Shown piece by piece: positions 47,050 through 57,037 of a stretch of 64,000 nucleotides of DNA. The position numbers and the translations under genes were made by a program. Numbering within the stretch: position 1 is the first letter of the stretch; every line of letters starts with the position of its first letter. This stretch comes from Candidatus Zixiibacteriota bacterium. Lineage in GTDB: Bacteria; Zixibacteria; MSB-5A5; UBA10806; 4484-95. Under the pieces are notes generated by a model. It had not been told where the DNA came from, did no database searches, and saw nothing but the letters and a program-made list of their open reading frames with translations. Where the stretch lies: NCBI GenBank assembly GCA_024231855.1, contig JAAEQD010000398.1, positions 1 through 64,000 on the forward strand. Reading direction: 5' to 3'.

Positions 47050-48819
47050 TTATTTTTTTATGCCTAACGATGTTGATGTTGTTATCTGCTCGACCGCACT
47101 TTTCTCAAGCTCAATCGCGCCAACTTTTAGCCGCAGAAGCCGCGGCAGCGAAAGACCGGCAATAATAAGAATGAGCGCCCCAAAGGTTATAGAAATATAT
47201 GATGTGATGCTAAGATTGTTTTTTGACAGATCAGGTATATTCCAAAAGAAATTCGTTTGAGCGATAGCAAAGACAAATGTAGAAAAAATAGATATTAACC
47301 ATGGAGCTATCTTTTCTGTTAGGCTCTGTGGAGAGAATATACGAAGTCTTTTATGCAATTTTTCACTTGCCCTTCGGGCTTTATGATGGCTAGGATCAAT
47401 CTTGCAGCAGTCCTTAAAATGTCTATATGCTTTCCACAGAAGGTTTTCATCCCTGAAAGTATCAGATACCTCGAACAATTTCACCCTGGCATAGCCCAGC
47501 GAATACAATACTGCCGCTCGCTCTTTATTTCTAAGCCTTTTAGATCCCTTGTTTCCGTTTAAAGCTATGCTAAGCGCTTCTTTAAACCTCCTGATAGCCT
47601 CTTCAAACATATCTTCATCTCCGGCTTCGGCCATCGCAATATACACTTCACCAAGTCCAATAAGGGCTTCCAAGTTATATGGTGCAATATCCAGGACTTC
47701 ATCGATATAGATTTTCTCCGCTGTATCATATCTCTTCAACTTATAGCAAGTTTCAGCTAAACTGTTGCGGGTTGTCAGGTTATATGGATTTAATTTTAGC
47801 GCGGTTTTAAAATATATCACCGCTTGTCTGAGATTTTCTTCATTTTCTATTACTTTTTTATGTTTATTTTTTTTAGTATAAAGAATTCCCATATTAACAT
47901 TCGCATCTTCTGACTCATTGTCCAAAATAAGAGCTTTCTTCAATAATTCTTCCGCGTTGGAATACTCTTCCATAAGGATGTGTACTGTAGCCAACTGAAC
48001 TAAATCACTGACATCTACTTTTTGTTTCGATTTATCTTTTAACAGGGATACCACATTTCCATAATGTTCGCGAGCTTTCCAGAATGCATCGTTAATAGCT
48101 TCCCTGCTCTCATCTTTGGTTTCAAGATACAGTTCAACGAGACGTATGTGTATTCTGATGTGGTTTGGATCTAATTTCAATCCGTCTATGAAGGTCTTTT
48201 CTGCGTCATTAATTTTACCGAAAATATCATACTGTACATAGCCATAATACAAAAAATGATCGGCGTCATTTTTTTTAATCGCTGTTTCTTGCGTATCTCT
48301 ATATGCATTTGACGCATGTTCCCATTCCTGCCTAGCTAATTCATAATTTCCCTGAAAATCTAAGTAATAGGCTTTATTATGATATATATAAGCATCGTTC
48401 GGATTGAGCGCGGCAGCTTTATTTAACTTCTCATATGCCTCGCTAAATTTTCTGAGTTCTGCAAGCGTAATTCCCCAGTTGTAGTAAGCAACCGCATCAT
48501 TGCATTTTATATTTGTCGCCTTCTCGAAACTCTTTATCGCTTTTTCATACTCCTTGAGATTGAAATGGGCAATTCCGCAGTTAGCATAAGCACCAGCACA
48601 ATTGGGATCTATTTCTACAGCCCTGTTGAATTTCTCAATCGCCTCATTATATTCCTTTAGCTCAAAATGAGCATTTCCCCAACTGTCATAAGTATAGGCA
48701 CATTTGTTATTTATATATGCTGCTGTTTTAAATTCATCGCATGCTTCTCTATATTTTCCCTCATTAAATAAATTAATACCACTCTGGTAATGCTTATCCG
48801 CGAGTTCGTTATTCTTCAT
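47050..48819 (-). CDS. TPR-repeat protein with two C-terminal membrane segments
   Basis: A 589-residue protein made of many tetratricopeptide repeats (for example YDSWGNAHFELKEYNEAIEK, YANCGIAHFNLKEYEKAIKS, NSLAETCYKLKRYDTAEK) covering residues 1 to about 480, then two membrane helices (WLISIFSTFVFAIAQ and ISITFGALILIIAGLSL) and a short basic tail. No signal peptide, so the repeats are likely cytoplasmic, attached to the membrane at the end. Probably a protein-protein scaffold; partner unknown. Confidence 0.85.
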   Translation of the reverse strand: MKNNELADKHYQSGINLFNEGKYREACDEFKTAAYINNKCAYTYDSWGNAHFELKEYNEAIEKFNRAVEIDPNCAGAYANCGIAHFNLKEYEKAIKSFEKATNIKCNDAVAYYNWGITLAELRKFSEAYEKLNKAAALNPNDAYIYHNKAYYLDFQGNYELARQEWEHASNAYRDTQETAIKKNDADHFLYYGYVQYDIFGKINDAEKTFIDGLKLDPNHIRIHIRLVELYLETKDESREAINDAFWKAREHYGNVVSLLKDKSKQKVDVSDLVQLATVHILMEEYSNAEELLKKALILDNESEDANVNMGILYTKKNKHKKVIENEENLRQAVIYFKTALKLNPYNLTTRNSLAETCYKLKRYDTAEKIYIDEVLDIAPYNLEALIGLGEVYIAMAEAGDEDMFEEAIRRFKEALSIALNGNKGSKRLRNKERAAVLYSLGYARVKLFEVSDTFRDENLLWKAYRHFKDCCKIDPSHHKARRASEKLHKRLRIFSPQSLTEKIAPWLISIFSTFVFAIAQTNFFWNIPDLSKNNLSITSYISITFGALILIIAGLSLPRLLRLKVGAIELEKSAVEQITTSTSLGIKK

Positions 48820-49032
48820 TTCGCGCCTCGTGATAATTTAAAACGATTAAATACATATCCGCCCCATTGTTCAAAAATAATGTACTTGTCAGCGCCGGTT
48901 GATAACGTTTATCTTTGTTTGTAAAGATATAATAAGCAGCGTGATTATAAAAAGCAAGGTTAAAGAACAAATATGGTTTTTGGATTCTATGGGTAATAAA
49001 TACTAGTTAGTGTTAAGGATTTTAGGTTTCAT

Positions 49033-49099
49033 CAGGTCTTGCCTGCAAGGGTGTGACCTGACGCAGTTTTGCAGGCAGGTCACGCTTCGCTAAGACCTG
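49033..49099. repeat. Complex inverted-repeat element
   Basis: CAGGTCTT (49033-49040) pairs with AAGACCTG (49092-49099). Inside, GCCTGCAA (49041-49048) pairs with TTGCAGGC (49069-49076) and GTGACCTG (49053-49060) with CAGGTCAC (49076-49083). These inner stems cross, so they exclude each other or form a pseudoknot. CAGGTC/GACCTG occurs four times. The rest of the 48820-49172 gap holds only the terminator at 49122 and no recognisable gene. Confidence 0.6.
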
Positions 49100-49121
49100 T
49101 CAGAACGCCTAAATCGTTACA

Positions 49122-49150
49122 TAAAAAAAGCCGGGTAGAAACCCGGCTTT
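49122..49150 (-). terminator. Terminator of the alanine dehydrogenase/CoA-transferase operon
   Basis: A stem AAAGCCGGGT/ACCCGGCTTT with a 4-nt loop, followed by seven T on the minus strand, 23 bp after the CoA-transferase stop. Confidence 0.92.
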
Positions 49151-49172
49151 AATATTCATCTGATTTCTAAAA

Positions 49173-50468
49173 TCAGATATATTTATGTTCTTTGCCAAAT
49201 TTTTCCAACTCATCCCGGAACTGCGGGGCCGAGATACTGATCAGTAATTTAGTTCTTTCTCTTACCGACTTGCCGTACAGATCCACGGCGCCAAATTCGG
49301 TTACAATCCAATGGACATCTCCACGAGTAGTAGTAATACCCGTCCCTTGAGGCGGGAACGGCGCGATTCTCGATAGCGTACCGCCTTTGGCCGTGGCCGG
49401 GAACGCGATAAACGGCATACCGCCTTTTGACCTGGAGGCGCCTCTAACGAAATCGACCTGGCCGCCGAAACCCGAATAAAAATTGAAACCCAGCGAATCG
49501 GCGAAAACCTGGCCGGTTAAATCCACTCCGAGAGCAGAATTAATCGACACCATCTTCTCATTTTGAGCTATGATAAACGGGTCATTCGTATAATAGCAAG
49601 GATGGAATTCGCAAATCGGATTGTCATCGCAGAAATCAAAAATCTGTTTAGTACCCAAAGTAAATGCCGAAACGATTTTACCGGGGTGAAGCGTTTTCTG
49701 GGAATTGTTAATTACGCCTGAATCGACCAATGGGATAATACCATCGGAGAACATCTCGGTGTGGATTCCCATATCGTGACGGCCATCCAGCGCGGCCAGG
49801 AAGGCATCGGGAATCGATCCGATACCCATCTGCAGCGTTGAACCATCATCAACTTGATCCGCAATCAGTCTGCCGATTTTCATGGAAGTCTCATCGGGAG
49901 TCCCTTGAGGCATCTCCAAAAGCGGCGTGGTATGTTCAACTACATAAGTTAACTTATTGACATGGATGAAACAATCACCATGAACTCGCGGCATTTTCTG
50001 ATTGACCATGGCTATCACAACCTTGGCCTTATGAGCCGCCGTCATGGTAGTGTCGACACCGACGCCGAACGAACAGAATCCGTGTTCATCGGGTGGACTG
50101 ACTTGAATCAGCGCCACATCGATTGTCATACGGCCGGTCCTCCACAATCGCTCGATCTCGCCCAGAAACATATGAGTCTGATCGGCTCGGCCATCGTTAA
50201 CGGCTTTGCGCACGTTAGCGCCTGAAAATAATGAGCGATGACGGAAATGCGGCTCCATACCCGGCTGGACGTAAGCGGCTTTACCCTCGGTGAGAATATG
50301 CGTCACCGTCACGTTTTCCAATTCTTTTTTGCGCGCAACCATGGCATTAACCAGGTATTCCGGTGTACAACATCCCGGATGGACATACACGGTATCGCCC
50401 GATTTGATTACCTTTACGGCCTCTTCAGCGGATGTTTGCTTGCTGTGGTAGAGATCTATCCACCTCAT
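49173..50468 (-). CDS. Acetyl-CoA hydrolase/transferase family CoA-transferase (4-hydroxybutyrate CoA-transferase-like)
   Basis: A 431-residue family I CoA-transferase. MGIGSIPDAF is the oxyanion/CoA loop and HTEMFSDG carries the catalytic Glu. It moves CoA between acetyl-CoA and another acid such as 4-hydroxybutyrate, butyrate or succinate. Its ATG overlaps the alanine dehydrogenase stop by 4 bp. Confidence 0.93.
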   Translation of the reverse strand: MRWIDLYHSKQTSAEEAVKVIKSGDTVYVHPGCCTPEYLVNAMVARKKELENVTVTHILTEGKAAYVQPGMEPHFRHRSLFSGANVRKAVNDGRADQTHMFLGEIERLWRTGRMTIDVALIQVSPPDEHGFCSFGVGVDTTMTAAHKAKVVIAMVNQKMPRVHGDCFIHVNKLTYVVEHTTPLLEMPQGTPDETSMKIGRLIADQVDDGSTLQMGIGSIPDAFLAALDGRHDMGIHTEMFSDGIIPLVDSGVINNSQKTLHPGKIVSAFTLGTKQIFDFCDDNPICEFHPCYYTNDPFIIAQNEKMVSINSALGVDLTGQVFADSLGFNFYSGFGGQVDFVRGASRSKGGMPFIAFPATAKGGTLSRIAPFPPQGTGITTTRGDVHWIVTEFGAVDLYGKSVRERTKLLISISAPQFRDELEKFGKEHKYI

Positions 50469-51598
50469 TGGCTGCCTCCGGATTTTATGACATCTTTAAG
50501 AGGTTTAGCCTTCAGTCCGAGCCGGCCCGCTACTACATTTCTAAGCGGGTCACCTTGATAAGTATAGATACCTCTGGCCAGGCCATAATCCTGCTTAATC
50601 GACTCATCGAAACCAACCTCGGCTATTCTATAGGCATAAGGCAGAATCGCGTTGGATAAAGCGTAAGTCGCGGTTCGACTGATATTCGAAGGCATATTGG
50701 GAACGCAGAAATGAGTGATGTCATCGGTTACGTATGTGGCGTCGGCCCAATTCGTCGGATGAGATGTCTCGAAACAACCACCCGAATCGATCGCCGCGTC
50801 GACCATAATCGAGCGCGGCTTCATGGATCTAACCATCTCTTTAGTAATCAGCTTCGGCGCCATTTCGCCATGAATTGAAACCGCCCCGATTATGACATCG
50901 GCGATTGGTACGGCTCGTTCCAGGTTGTATTCAAACGGCAAATATGTCACCAACTGTTTTTTGAACAAATCATTGGCATAACGAAGCCGAGTGATATCGC
51001 TATCGAACAGGATAACATTAGCGCCTATGCCGATAGCGGTCTTGGCGGCGTTCAGGCCAAGCGTACCGGCGCCCAGGATTACCACTGTTGCCGGAGGTAT
51101 ACCGGCCGCGCCGCCTAAAAGTATGCCTCGGCCGCCACCTCGATTAGAAAGATAATAGCCGGCAATACTCAGGCTCATCTGACCAGCCAGTTCCGACATC
51201 GGTACGACAACTGGAAGATTACCCTCGTCGTCCTCGATTATCTCGTAACCGACGGCCGTAATTTTCTTTTGCAGAAGCAGCTTGAGGCTTTCTTCAGGGG
51301 CTACCGCCAGATGGAAAGCGGCCAAGACTATTTGCTCATCCGGCATCATTTCACACTCGTCGATTTTTGGGGGAGCTACTTTAAGAAGTAGTTTCGAACG
51401 CAGGAAAATTTCCTCGTGGGAGTAAACAAGCGTAACGCCCACATCGAGATAATCTTCATCGACGAAGCCTGATATTTCGCCGGCCCCCTGCTCCAAATAG
51501 ACTGTATGACCGGCACTCACGAGCGTCTTGGCCCCGGCCGGAGTGAGGGCGACTCTGTTTTCCAGATGATGCCCTTCTTTAGCGATTCCTATATTCAT
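50465..51598 (-). CDS. ald: Alanine dehydrogenase
   Basis: A 377-residue AlaDH/PNT-family enzyme that interconverts alanine and pyruvate plus ammonia with NAD. N-terminal IGIAKEGHHLENRVALTPAG carries substrate-binding Arg, ATVVILGAGTLGLNAA is the NAD loop, followed by the acidic LFDSD. Start ATG 51598 chosen because GAGGAG is 7 nt upstream; a GTG codon just before it is too close. Confidence 0.92.
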   Translation of the reverse strand: MNIGIAKEGHHLENRVALTPAGAKTLVSAGHTVYLEQGAGEISGFVDEDYLDVGVTLVYSHEEIFLRSKLLLKVAPPKIDECEMMPDEQIVLAAFHLAVAPEESLKLLLQKKITAVGYEIIEDDEGNLPVVVPMSELAGQMSLSIAGYYLSNRGGGRGILLGGAAGIPPATVVILGAGTLGLNAAKTAIGIGANVILFDSDITRLRYANDLFKKQLVTYLPFEYNLERAVPIADVIIGAVSIHGEMAPKLITKEMVRSMKPRSIMVDAAIDSGGCFETSHPTNWADATYVTDDITHFCVPNMPSNISRTATYALSNAILPYAYRIAEVGFDESIKQDYGLARGIYTYQGDPLRNVVAGRLGLKAKPLKDVIKSGGSQ

Positions 51599-51746
51599 CA
51601 CAAGTCTCCTCTAACGAAACGTTGTTAATATTTTCGGGCAAATAAAAGAAAGGTAAAGCGCAAAATCAAGTAATAAGTGAAAATTATCACAAAGTTTTTT
51701 CATTATTGGATACTCCGGGGGTGACGTTTAATTTGTCCGCCGAAGC

Positions 51747-52811
51747 TTAAAATATTAAGAGTATCCGTTTCTGGCCGCTCACCCATTTCCGAGAAATCCC
51801 TATTGATATCCCTATCTGTTGCGAGGTTTTATCCGAACCGATAAAAGCATCGCTGAAAACTATCGTATACTTTGCATCGACCGATAAACGGAAATCATAA
51901 GATTGGAAGGCGTAAAGGCCTGTCGCAAAATGCAATGCCATAGCCTGATCACCATCGACAATGGGCTCATCATCTATCTTGGCCGCGAAAATGAAATGGA
52001 ATCCCAGACCGGCGCCTACATAAGGGCTGATATCTGATTCGGGCACTAGCAGGTATCGAAGGCCGATATCCCAGGGGATGATAAAGACGCCCTTGTTTTC
52101 GGTTTCGCCATTGACATCCACTTTGGCGGTTCCCCAGTTGGCGGCCAACGAATTGTCCACCACGAATTTACCGGCTTCAAAACGCATATTCCAGGCGAAT
52201 GCTTTTAGATTATCCACGCCCGAATAAGAATCGCCAAGAGGAAATCCGAAACCGAAAGACATCCCCGAAGTAATGTAAGATTTGCGGCGACGAGACTCCC
52301 CGGTCTCCTCTTGAGTCAGGGCAAATCGATTAACATCCGACTCAACTTTATCCTTACCGGCCACGGCTTTGGCCAGACGGCGAAGGACGACATCCAGGTC
52401 GGATTCCGATTCAGCCGAAAAACGATCGCTAAATTCGGCCGTACTCGAAGCAACATCAATAAGCTGAACCTCGGCGGTTATTTTGCCTCCAAGCTGGGTC
52501 AGGGTGCCGATAATTGCCTTGTCAGCGCCGATTATCTTGCCTTTGGAGGCTGCTCCGGAGACATCATAAGCATTAAAATTGTAGGTGCCCGCTTTTTCCA
52601 GGCCGGATTCGAGATCACCTTTTGTCAAGACGGTAAATTCCCCGGTAGAGCCAAGTTCGTTTCTGAATATCTGGGTAGCCGCCCGACTGGTTCCCATATC
52701 AACGCCGATAGCATCGAACTCGAATACGGCGACCGTCGGTTTGGCATGGATCAGACCAATCGAACAGAAAATTGTCAATATCGCGACACAGAAATAATTC
52801 CGAATATTCAT
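51747..52811 (-). CDS. Exported protein with CsgG/TolB-N-like domain and outer-membrane barrel
   Basis: A 354-residue exported protein (signal ILTIFCSIGLIHA). Residues 20-150 read like the CsgG/TolB N-terminal fold (TVAVFEFDAIGVD, GADKAIIGTLTQLGGKITAEVQLIDV). From about 180 to the end alternating beta-strands (PYVGAGLGFHFIFAA, GISIGISRKW) suggest an 8- to 10-stranded outer-membrane barrel. Role unknown; transport or envelope lipoprotein assembly is possible. Confidence 0.78.
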   Translation of the reverse strand: MNIRNYFCVAILTIFCSIGLIHAKPTVAVFEFDAIGVDMGTSRAATQIFRNELGSTGEFTVLTKGDLESGLEKAGTYNFNAYDVSGAASKGKIIGADKAIIGTLTQLGGKITAEVQLIDVASSTAEFSDRFSAESESDLDVVLRRLAKAVAGKDKVESDVNRFALTQEETGESRRRKSYITSGMSFGFGFPLGDSYSGVDNLKAFAWNMRFEAGKFVVDNSLAANWGTAKVDVNGETENKGVFIIPWDIGLRYLLVPESDISPYVGAGLGFHFIFAAKIDDEPIVDGDQAMALHFATGLYAFQSYDFRLSVDAKYTIVFSDAFIGSDKTSQQIGISIGISRKWVSGQKRILLIF

Positions 52812-52917
52812 CCATCCTCCTTACTTTTTTATTACATAAGCTAGTGGGTCTAAATAAGCAAAAGCGACGAGTCTGTCAATTACTTTTTGTATCAGGATAT
52901 ATTAAAAGTAAATATCA

Positions 52918-52952
52918 GGAAAAAAAAGTAGGGGCGTCTAATTCAACGCCCC
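52918..52952 (-). terminator. Terminator of the secDF operon
   Basis: A 7-bp stem GGGGCGT/ACGCCCC with an 8-nt loop followed by a T-rich run on the minus strand, about 30 bp after secF. Confidence 0.9.
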
Positions 52953-52983
52953 TTCAGGGTAATCTATTCATCATGAGAATATA

Positions 52984-53916
52984 CTATTTAAATCTTCTCG
53001 GGCTTCTCTTCTCCCACTCAACGATAATCGGGCTGGCGACAAACACAGACGAGTAAGTGCCAACCAGAACGCCTAACAATAGCGCGATCGAAAATTCGCG
53101 AAGTACCTCGCCGCCGAAAATCAATAGCGACAAAACCGCCAGCAAAGTTGTAGAACTCGTGACTATGGTTCGGGAAAGCACTTCGTTGATCGAGTTGTTT
53201 ATCGTACCGGCGAAATCTCCGCGTTTGCGGAATTGTTTCAGGTTTTCGCGAATCCTGTCATAAACCACTACGGTATCTGTCAGTGAATAACCTGCTAAAG
53301 TCAGAAGCGCGGTAACCAGAAGAAGTGAAATCTCCTGGCCCATGAAACTGTAAATTCCAAGCACAACGATAACATCATGGAAAGTGGCGATAGTAGCGGC
53401 CACGCCAAACCGGAAATCGAAACGAATCCAGATATACGACAGGATACCCATCAGGGCGAACAGGACAGCCCATCGCGCCTGCTGTTGAAGCGTTTTACCT
53501 ACGGCTCCGCCTATATCATCGATACTGTCGATATGGAATGGATTGTCGGGGAATCTGCCTTTAATCCGTGACACGATAACATCAGTAAGGAGCGAATCGC
53601 CTAATGATTCCGATTCGCCGATAGTTTTAATGATGAATGAATTCGGCTTAATCGCCTCGCCCAGAACACTCTGGATATCGATCCGCCCGAATCCTTCCTC
53701 GGAAAAGGCCGTCCTGAGTTCATTAATCTTAATTTGATTATCGAAATTGCCCATAATCATGGCTCCGCCAACGAAATCTATTCCCATGTTAGCATTACCG
53801 GTAAATATCATTACAAATGCGGCCACACCCAGAGCGAGAAGCAAACCGGAAAATAAAAAGGAGAATTTCCTTTTGCCGATAAAGTCGATGTTGGTCTTTT
53901 TTATTATCTGAATCAT
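52984..53916 (-). CDS. secF: Protein translocase subunit SecF
   Basis: A 310-residue SecF: six membrane segments, N-terminal IGKRKFSFLFSG, GIDFVGGA, periplasmic loop, and the C-terminal block YSLTDTVVVYDRIREN with SRTIVTSSTT. Uses the proton gradient to drive late steps of Sec export. Thirteen bp after secD. Confidence 0.97.
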   Translation of the reverse strand: MIQIIKKTNIDFIGKRKFSFLFSGLLLALGVAAFVMIFTGNANMGIDFVGGAMIMGNFDNQIKINELRTAFSEEGFGRIDIQSVLGEAIKPNSFIIKTIGESESLGDSLLTDVIVSRIKGRFPDNPFHIDSIDDIGGAVGKTLQQQARWAVLFALMGILSYIWIRFDFRFGVAATIATFHDVIVVLGIYSFMGQEISLLLVTALLTLAGYSLTDTVVVYDRIRENLKQFRKRGDFAGTINNSINEVLSRTIVTSSTTLLAVLSLLIFGGEVLREFSIALLLGVLVGTYSSVFVASPIIVEWEKRSPRRFK

Positions 53917-53929
53917 TGTAATTTACCGC

Positions 53930-55600
53930 CTATATGCTAAGAGTCTTGTATTTTTTACGCATGTTAAATATCACCTTGGTGACGAAAAGTGCCGTGAACA
54001 ACGACAGCGCGACACCCACCGAAAGCGTAACCGCGAATCCTTTAATCGGGCCGGTGCCGAACATAAACAGGAATAATGCCGTGATCAAAGTGGTTACATG
54101 CGAGTCGATAATCGTCAGCAACGCCCTGGCGTAACCGGCGTCTATCGACGCCCGAACCGTTTTGCCGGTTCTCAACTCCTCCCTGATTCGCTCGAATATC
54201 AATACATTCGAATCCACCGATATACCCATGGTCAGGATAATTCCCGCGATACCGGGTAGAGTCAATGTGGCATTGATGCCCGGAGTAATCATGAAACCGA
54301 AGATGAACAGGAAGTTGAGAAAGAGGGCGAAATCGGCGATTAAACCGGAAATCCTGTAATAGAAGAACATGAACACGATAACGGCCAGCAAACCGATAAT
54401 AACGGCTGTTTTGCCTTTGTTGATAGAATCCTGTCCCAGCGATGGGCCAACTACCGAGTTTTGAATGATATTGACCTTGGCCGGCAAAGCGCCCGCCTTA
54501 AGAACCACTGCCAGCAATTGGGCATCTTCCCAGGTTGCGGTTCCGGAAAGCTCGATCTGGCCTCTATCGCGAATACGGCTTTGAATAGTCGGCGCCGATT
54601 CCACTCTATCATCTAAAACGATTGCCAGAGATTTCTGTATATTGGCGCCGGTTAGGGCAGAAAATCTTTTCGCCCCCTGGCTGTCAAGTTCAAAACTGAC
54701 TATCGGGCGACGGAACTGATCGAAACCGGGATTGGCGTCAATCAGATGTTCACCGCTTAACTCGCTTCTGGCTTTAAGGAAGTATAATCCCTGGTAAGCA
54801 CGCTCGCCTATATAAAACTTCCTGGTCGACCAGGCCACTTGAATATCGGGAGGAATGATCGCCAGTACTTCGGGGATATTGAGCATTCTCTCGGCTTCAT
54901 AATAATCCGACATCGGAATGGCAAACCTGGAGCCGTCGGCTTGATCCATTAAAGTCGTAAATGGATGCTCGGCGAAGAAATCATCCTCACCCTCGATAGG
55001 AGTTCCCTGTTCCGGGGCTTGCTCGCTGAGGATATCGACAATCGCTTCCATCGTGGTATCGTCGGCGGCCTTCGTTTCGGCCTCTTCAGTTTCCCCAGCT
55101 TCCGTAGAAGATGGTTCGATCGCGGCCAGAACCGAATCGATGTTGTTTAATATGGTCTGCGTTTCTTCGGGGGTCGGTAATAGCTTAAATTGAAGCTGGG
55201 CGGTTTCGCCGATCAACTTTTTAGCCTGTTCGATATCGGTAAATCCCGGAAGATCGACCACGATACGATTGGCGCCCGAGGTCTGGATTTGGGGTTCAGT
55301 CACGCCGATTTTATCGACTCGATTTCTGATTATCTCTAATACCCTATCCTGAACATCGCCAATTTCGCCCTCCGCGGGGTGTTCAACCTCCAGGACGATA
55401 TGCATGCCGCCCTTGAGATCAAGTCCCAGCCTTAAGGCCTGGTTTTTTAACTCATAATACTCGGTAGGATCATTGGCTTTCAACTCTTCCTGCTCGGCGA
55501 GGCTCATAGAATGGAACACAAGCGAGGGGTAAAGCCCGTACAGCGCTAGCAGTATCAGGACAGCCACAACAATCAAGCTAACTTTTTGAGATTGCCTCAT
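53930..55600 (-). CDS. secD: Protein translocase subunit SecD
   Basis: A 556-residue SecD: one N-terminal membrane segment, RLGLDLKGGMHIVLE, a large periplasmic P1 domain, then five C-terminal segments with GISVDSNVLIFERIREE. An acidic low-complexity insert (TEAGETEEAETKAADDTT, about residues 170-210) lengthens the periplasmic part. Operon with secF. Confidence 0.97.
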   Translation of the reverse strand: MRQSQKVSLIVVAVLILLALYGLYPSLVFHSMSLAEQEELKANDPTEYYELKNQALRLGLDLKGGMHIVLEVEHPAEGEIGDVQDRVLEIIRNRVDKIGVTEPQIQTSGANRIVVDLPGFTDIEQAKKLIGETAQLQFKLLPTPEETQTILNNIDSVLAAIEPSSTEAGETEEAETKAADDTTMEAIVDILSEQAPEQGTPIEGEDDFFAEHPFTTLMDQADGSRFAIPMSDYYEAERMLNIPEVLAIIPPDIQVAWSTRKFYIGERAYQGLYFLKARSELSGEHLIDANPGFDQFRRPIVSFELDSQGAKRFSALTGANIQKSLAIVLDDRVESAPTIQSRIRDRGQIELSGTATWEDAQLLAVVLKAGALPAKVNIIQNSVVGPSLGQDSINKGKTAVIIGLLAVIVFMFFYYRISGLIADFALFLNFLFIFGFMITPGINATLTLPGIAGIILTMGISVDSNVLIFERIREELRTGKTVRASIDAGYARALLTIIDSHVTTLITALFLFMFGTGPIKGFAVTLSVGVALSLFTALFVTKVIFNMRKKYKTLSI

Positions 55601-55824
55601 TCAATCACTCCAGAAAATCTAGTTTGATTCAACTAATTCAATTATTTACACATATTTCAACTGCCGGATCGGACTCTCCGGTCCAACAGATACAGACGGT
55701 TAATATAATTCTTATCGTCCGAATGTCAATAAAATAAATCGTTAATATTCAATGAGTTTAATATTATGTTTTGCTTTGTCTAAGAAAGGGTTACGCCGAT
55801 TTCGCCAAAATATTTGGCCGCGCT

Positions 55825-57018
55825 TCATTTAATCAGAGAGAGTTTTCTCATCGATTCATTGCCGCCGGCGATTAGTCGGGTAAAATATACACCGGAAGGT
55901 AAATTATCGGCTTGCCAGACCAGGCTATGCGATCCGGCCGGAAGTTGACCATCGCAGAGAACCTCCACCAGTCGACCGGTGATGTCGTAGATTGATATCT
56001 CTACCGGCGATTGCACAACCAGCGAGAAATTGATCCTTGTTCGGGCATTGAACGGATTTGGATAAGCGGAAAGTTCTAAGTTTTGAGGAATTGACTCCGG
56101 GTCATCGATATCGACGGTAGTTAGGTGGGAGATTTTAATTACGGCTTCCGGGCATTCAAGTATAGTCCAACAAGTCAATAGAAGAGAGGTCGAACTACTA
56201 TCAATAGATACAGATAAAACATTGCAATAATAATTCGAATCCAACTGATTCCATTCAAGATAGTTGATATTTTCATTCAATGCCTCCGGCTCAGCCCAGG
56301 TATCGCCATTCCTCTCCGAGACAAAACAATAATAAGAGCTATCGTATTCCGGTCGAACGCCTGTATAATACAATTTTGACCCATCAGAAGTTATCGATGG
56401 TTCCCAGGCTCTGTCATTTATCGTAATTGGTTCAGGCAGCGCTTCAGCTACACTCCATTCGCCTTCAAGATTATCACTTTTATAAATTACGCCGGATGTA
56501 AATGGGACGAAACCGGCTTCCCCGGCGATTCTGGAGAAAAACAACTCGCTTCCATCAACGGGCAACGATGGGCCAAATTCGTTTTCCACGGTATTGATAT
56601 TGGGTCCCAGGTTTTCAGGTTCTCCCCAGACATCAACCTCCCACCGAGATACCCAGATATCCAGTCCGCCGTAGCCGCCTTCCCTATCCGATGAGAAATA
56701 CAGTTTCGTGCCATCATATGTAACAAACGGGGAGAGATGATGGGCGTTAGCGACATCTGATGGATCCATCGGAATCGGGCTCGGGTCTTGATTATGTTCT
56801 ATGGGTTTGATATATAAATAATAGTCGATATCACCTCCGGGCATCACTTCGGCGCAAATATGCTCAGAAGGATAAAAACAGGGATTGGCATTGTTAAGCC
56901 ATCCACCTCCATATTGCCAAACTACCTCAGCCGGCCCCCAGTCATCTTGGGCGGATGCCATTGAAAGCGACATTATGATAATCAGCAACGCAACAATTAA
57001 TCTATAAAAAGTAATCAT
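55825..57018 (-). CDS. Secreted PD40/TolB-like propeller protein with type IX sorting domain
   Basis: A 397-residue exported protein: signal peptide ending at SMASA, then a beta-propeller-like part with WD40/PD40 motifs (GTKLYFSSDREGGYGGLDI, GSELFFSR, GSKLYYTG), and a C-terminal domain starting SAYPNPFNARTRINFSL and ending in GVYFTRLIAGG..RKLSLIK. That end is the Por/type IX sorting domain, so the protein should be exported to the surface or released. Paralogue of the next gene; 19 bp apart. Confidence 0.85.
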   Translation of the reverse strand: MITFYRLIVALLIIIMSLSMASAQDDWGPAEVVWQYGGGWLNNANPCFYPSEHICAEVMPGGDIDYYLYIKPIEHNQDPSPIPMDPSDVANAHHLSPFVTYDGTKLYFSSDREGGYGGLDIWVSRWEVDVWGEPENLGPNINTVENEFGPSLPVDGSELFFSRIAGEAGFVPFTSGVIYKSDNLEGEWSVAEALPEPITINDRAWEPSITSDGSKLYYTGVRPEYDSSYYCFVSERNGDTWAEPEALNENINYLEWNQLDSNYYCNVLSVSIDSSSTSLLLTCWTILECPEAVIKISHLTTVDIDDPESIPQNLELSAYPNPFNARTRINFSLVVQSPVEISIYDITGRLVEVLCDGQLPAGSHSLVWQADNLPSGVYFTRLIAGGNESMRKLSLIK

Positions 57019-57037
57019 AACAACTCCATCGAATCTA

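Noticed and set aside
49173-51598. Alanine dehydrogenase plus CoA-transferase as a novel pathway
   Set aside because: The 4-bp overlap is real, but both are ordinary fermentation enzymes and co-transcription alone is weak evidence.
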